5,544 nt of DNA from the NCBI GenBank assembly GCA_947624635.1, contig CANQLF010000043.1:1-5544 (forward strand), written 5' to 3'. Below, one piece after another: positions 5,165 through 5,544 of the stretch (positions within the stretch are counted from its first letter, which is position 1; the number at the start of each line of letters is the position of its first letter). The translations under genes were made by a program, and so were the position numbers. The notes under the pieces are model-generated. The model made no database searches, was not told where the DNA came from, and saw only the letters and a list, made by a program, of their open reading frames with translations. The stretch comes from an uncultured Bacilli bacterium. Lineage in GTDB: Bacteria > Bacillota_I > Bacilli_A > RF39 > UBA660.

Positions 5165-5544
5165 TTATTTTAAATTTTTCTTTTTCTTAACTGTTTCTAA
5201 AAATAAATGATGTGTATCTTTATAAGTTAAATTATCCGGTTCATCATCAAAGAATCCTATTTCTTCCATTTCAAAATTTGGAATTTTTTCAAATTTTTTA
5301 ATTTCTGCGTAATATAAAAGCCCATATGAGGAAATCGAATAAAGACAAATTGGCTCTATATCTAAATCTATCGCACCCGTTTCTTCATACATTTCTCTTT
5401 TGGCTGCTTCAAGCCATGTTTCACCTTGTTCTATATGACCTCCAGGTATTTCCCAAGTTTTCTTAACTTTGTGTTTTGCATAAACCCATTTATCCTTATA
5501 CCTTGATACACACACTACTCTAGTTAGAACGCTATCATCTACTG
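5165..5544 (-). CDS. Nudix hydrolase, 5' end outside the window
   Basis: Nudix enzymes hydrolyse nucleoside diphosphates linked to another group, for example oxidised nucleotides or ADP-ribose, with Mg2+ bound at the Nudix box. The box is perfect here: in the 125 visible residues, GHIEQGE (35-41) leads through seven residues to REMYEETGA (49-57), matching GX5EX7REUXEEXGU. It is preceded by WEIPGG, as in MutT-like members. The C-terminal part, with EMEEIGFFDDEPDNLTYKD, is usual for small Bacillota Nudix proteins. A GTG at 5515 could be taken as a start, but the frame stays open to the window edge and the upstream residues (VDDSVLTRV) form a plausible first beta strand, so the true start lies beyond 5544. 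The substrate is unknown. A hairpin follows the stop. Confidence 0.9.
   Translation of the reverse strand, partial: VDDSVLTRVVCVSRYKDKWVYAKHKVKKTWEIPGGHIEQGETWLEAAKREMYEETGAIDLDIEPICLYSISSYGLLYYAEIKKFEKIPNFEMEEIGFFDDEPDNLTYKDTHHLFLETVKKKKNLK

Noticed and set aside
5165..5515. GTG at 5515 as the true Nudix start
   Set aside because: The frame remains open to the window edge, no ribosome site precedes the GTG, and the upstream residues extend the expected first beta strand.
1..5544. Alternative genetic code with TGA as Trp
   Set aside because: All Trp codons I checked are TGG, and the TGA stops of gatC and the phosphoribosyltransferase gene overlap the next start in the normal ATGA arrangement.
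1..5544. CRISPR array, tRNA or rRNA genes, insertion sequence
   Set aside because: I saw no regularly spaced direct repeats, no cloverleaf-like segment, and no transposase or flanking inverted repeats.

Overview
The window is strongly AT-rich and every gene I can support lies on the minus strand. The purine-rich Shine-Dalgarno sites, the consensus sigma-A type promoters, the rho-independent terminators and the compact gatCAB operon point to a low-GC Gram-positive bacterium (Bacillota, or a Mollicutes-like relative). TGG encodes Trp throughout, and TGA serves as a stop in gatC and in the phosphoribosyltransferase gene, so the standard code fits and a Mycoplasma-type code is unlikely. I cannot name a genus.

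In transcription order (high to low coordinates), the window opens with the 3' part of a Nudix hydrolase gene (5544 to 5165) that ends at a probable terminator. Next is the gatC-gatA-gatB operon (5047 to 1892), which encodes the glutamyl/aspartyl-tRNA amidotransferase. gatC and gatA overlap by 4 bp and gatA and gatB are 4 bp apart, so the three are probably translationally coupled. An extended -10 promoter lies in front of gatC.

The unusual part follows gatB. Thirteen bases after the gatB stop is a perfect consensus promoter (TTGACA, 17 bp, TATAAT). It drives a leader of about 215 nt holding a 21-codon micro-ORF with an excellent ribosome binding site, two mutually exclusive hairpins and a strong intrinsic terminator. 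Immediately downstream is a two-gene unit. The first gene is a phosphoribosyltransferase-like gene that is split by a +1 frameshift at a CCCC run. The second is a SLOG/LOG-superfamily (TIGR00725-like) Rossmann protein that overlaps the first by 4 bp. I see no promoter between the terminator and these genes, so attenuation of a nucleotide-handling pair is a reasonable hypothesis. A clear terminator closes the unit at about 110-162.

The last 38 bases hold the start of another minus-strand gene with its own promoter and Shine-Dalgarno site. Most of the window is ordinary housekeeping; the leader and the phosphoribosyltransferase/SLOG pair are the parts worth following up.
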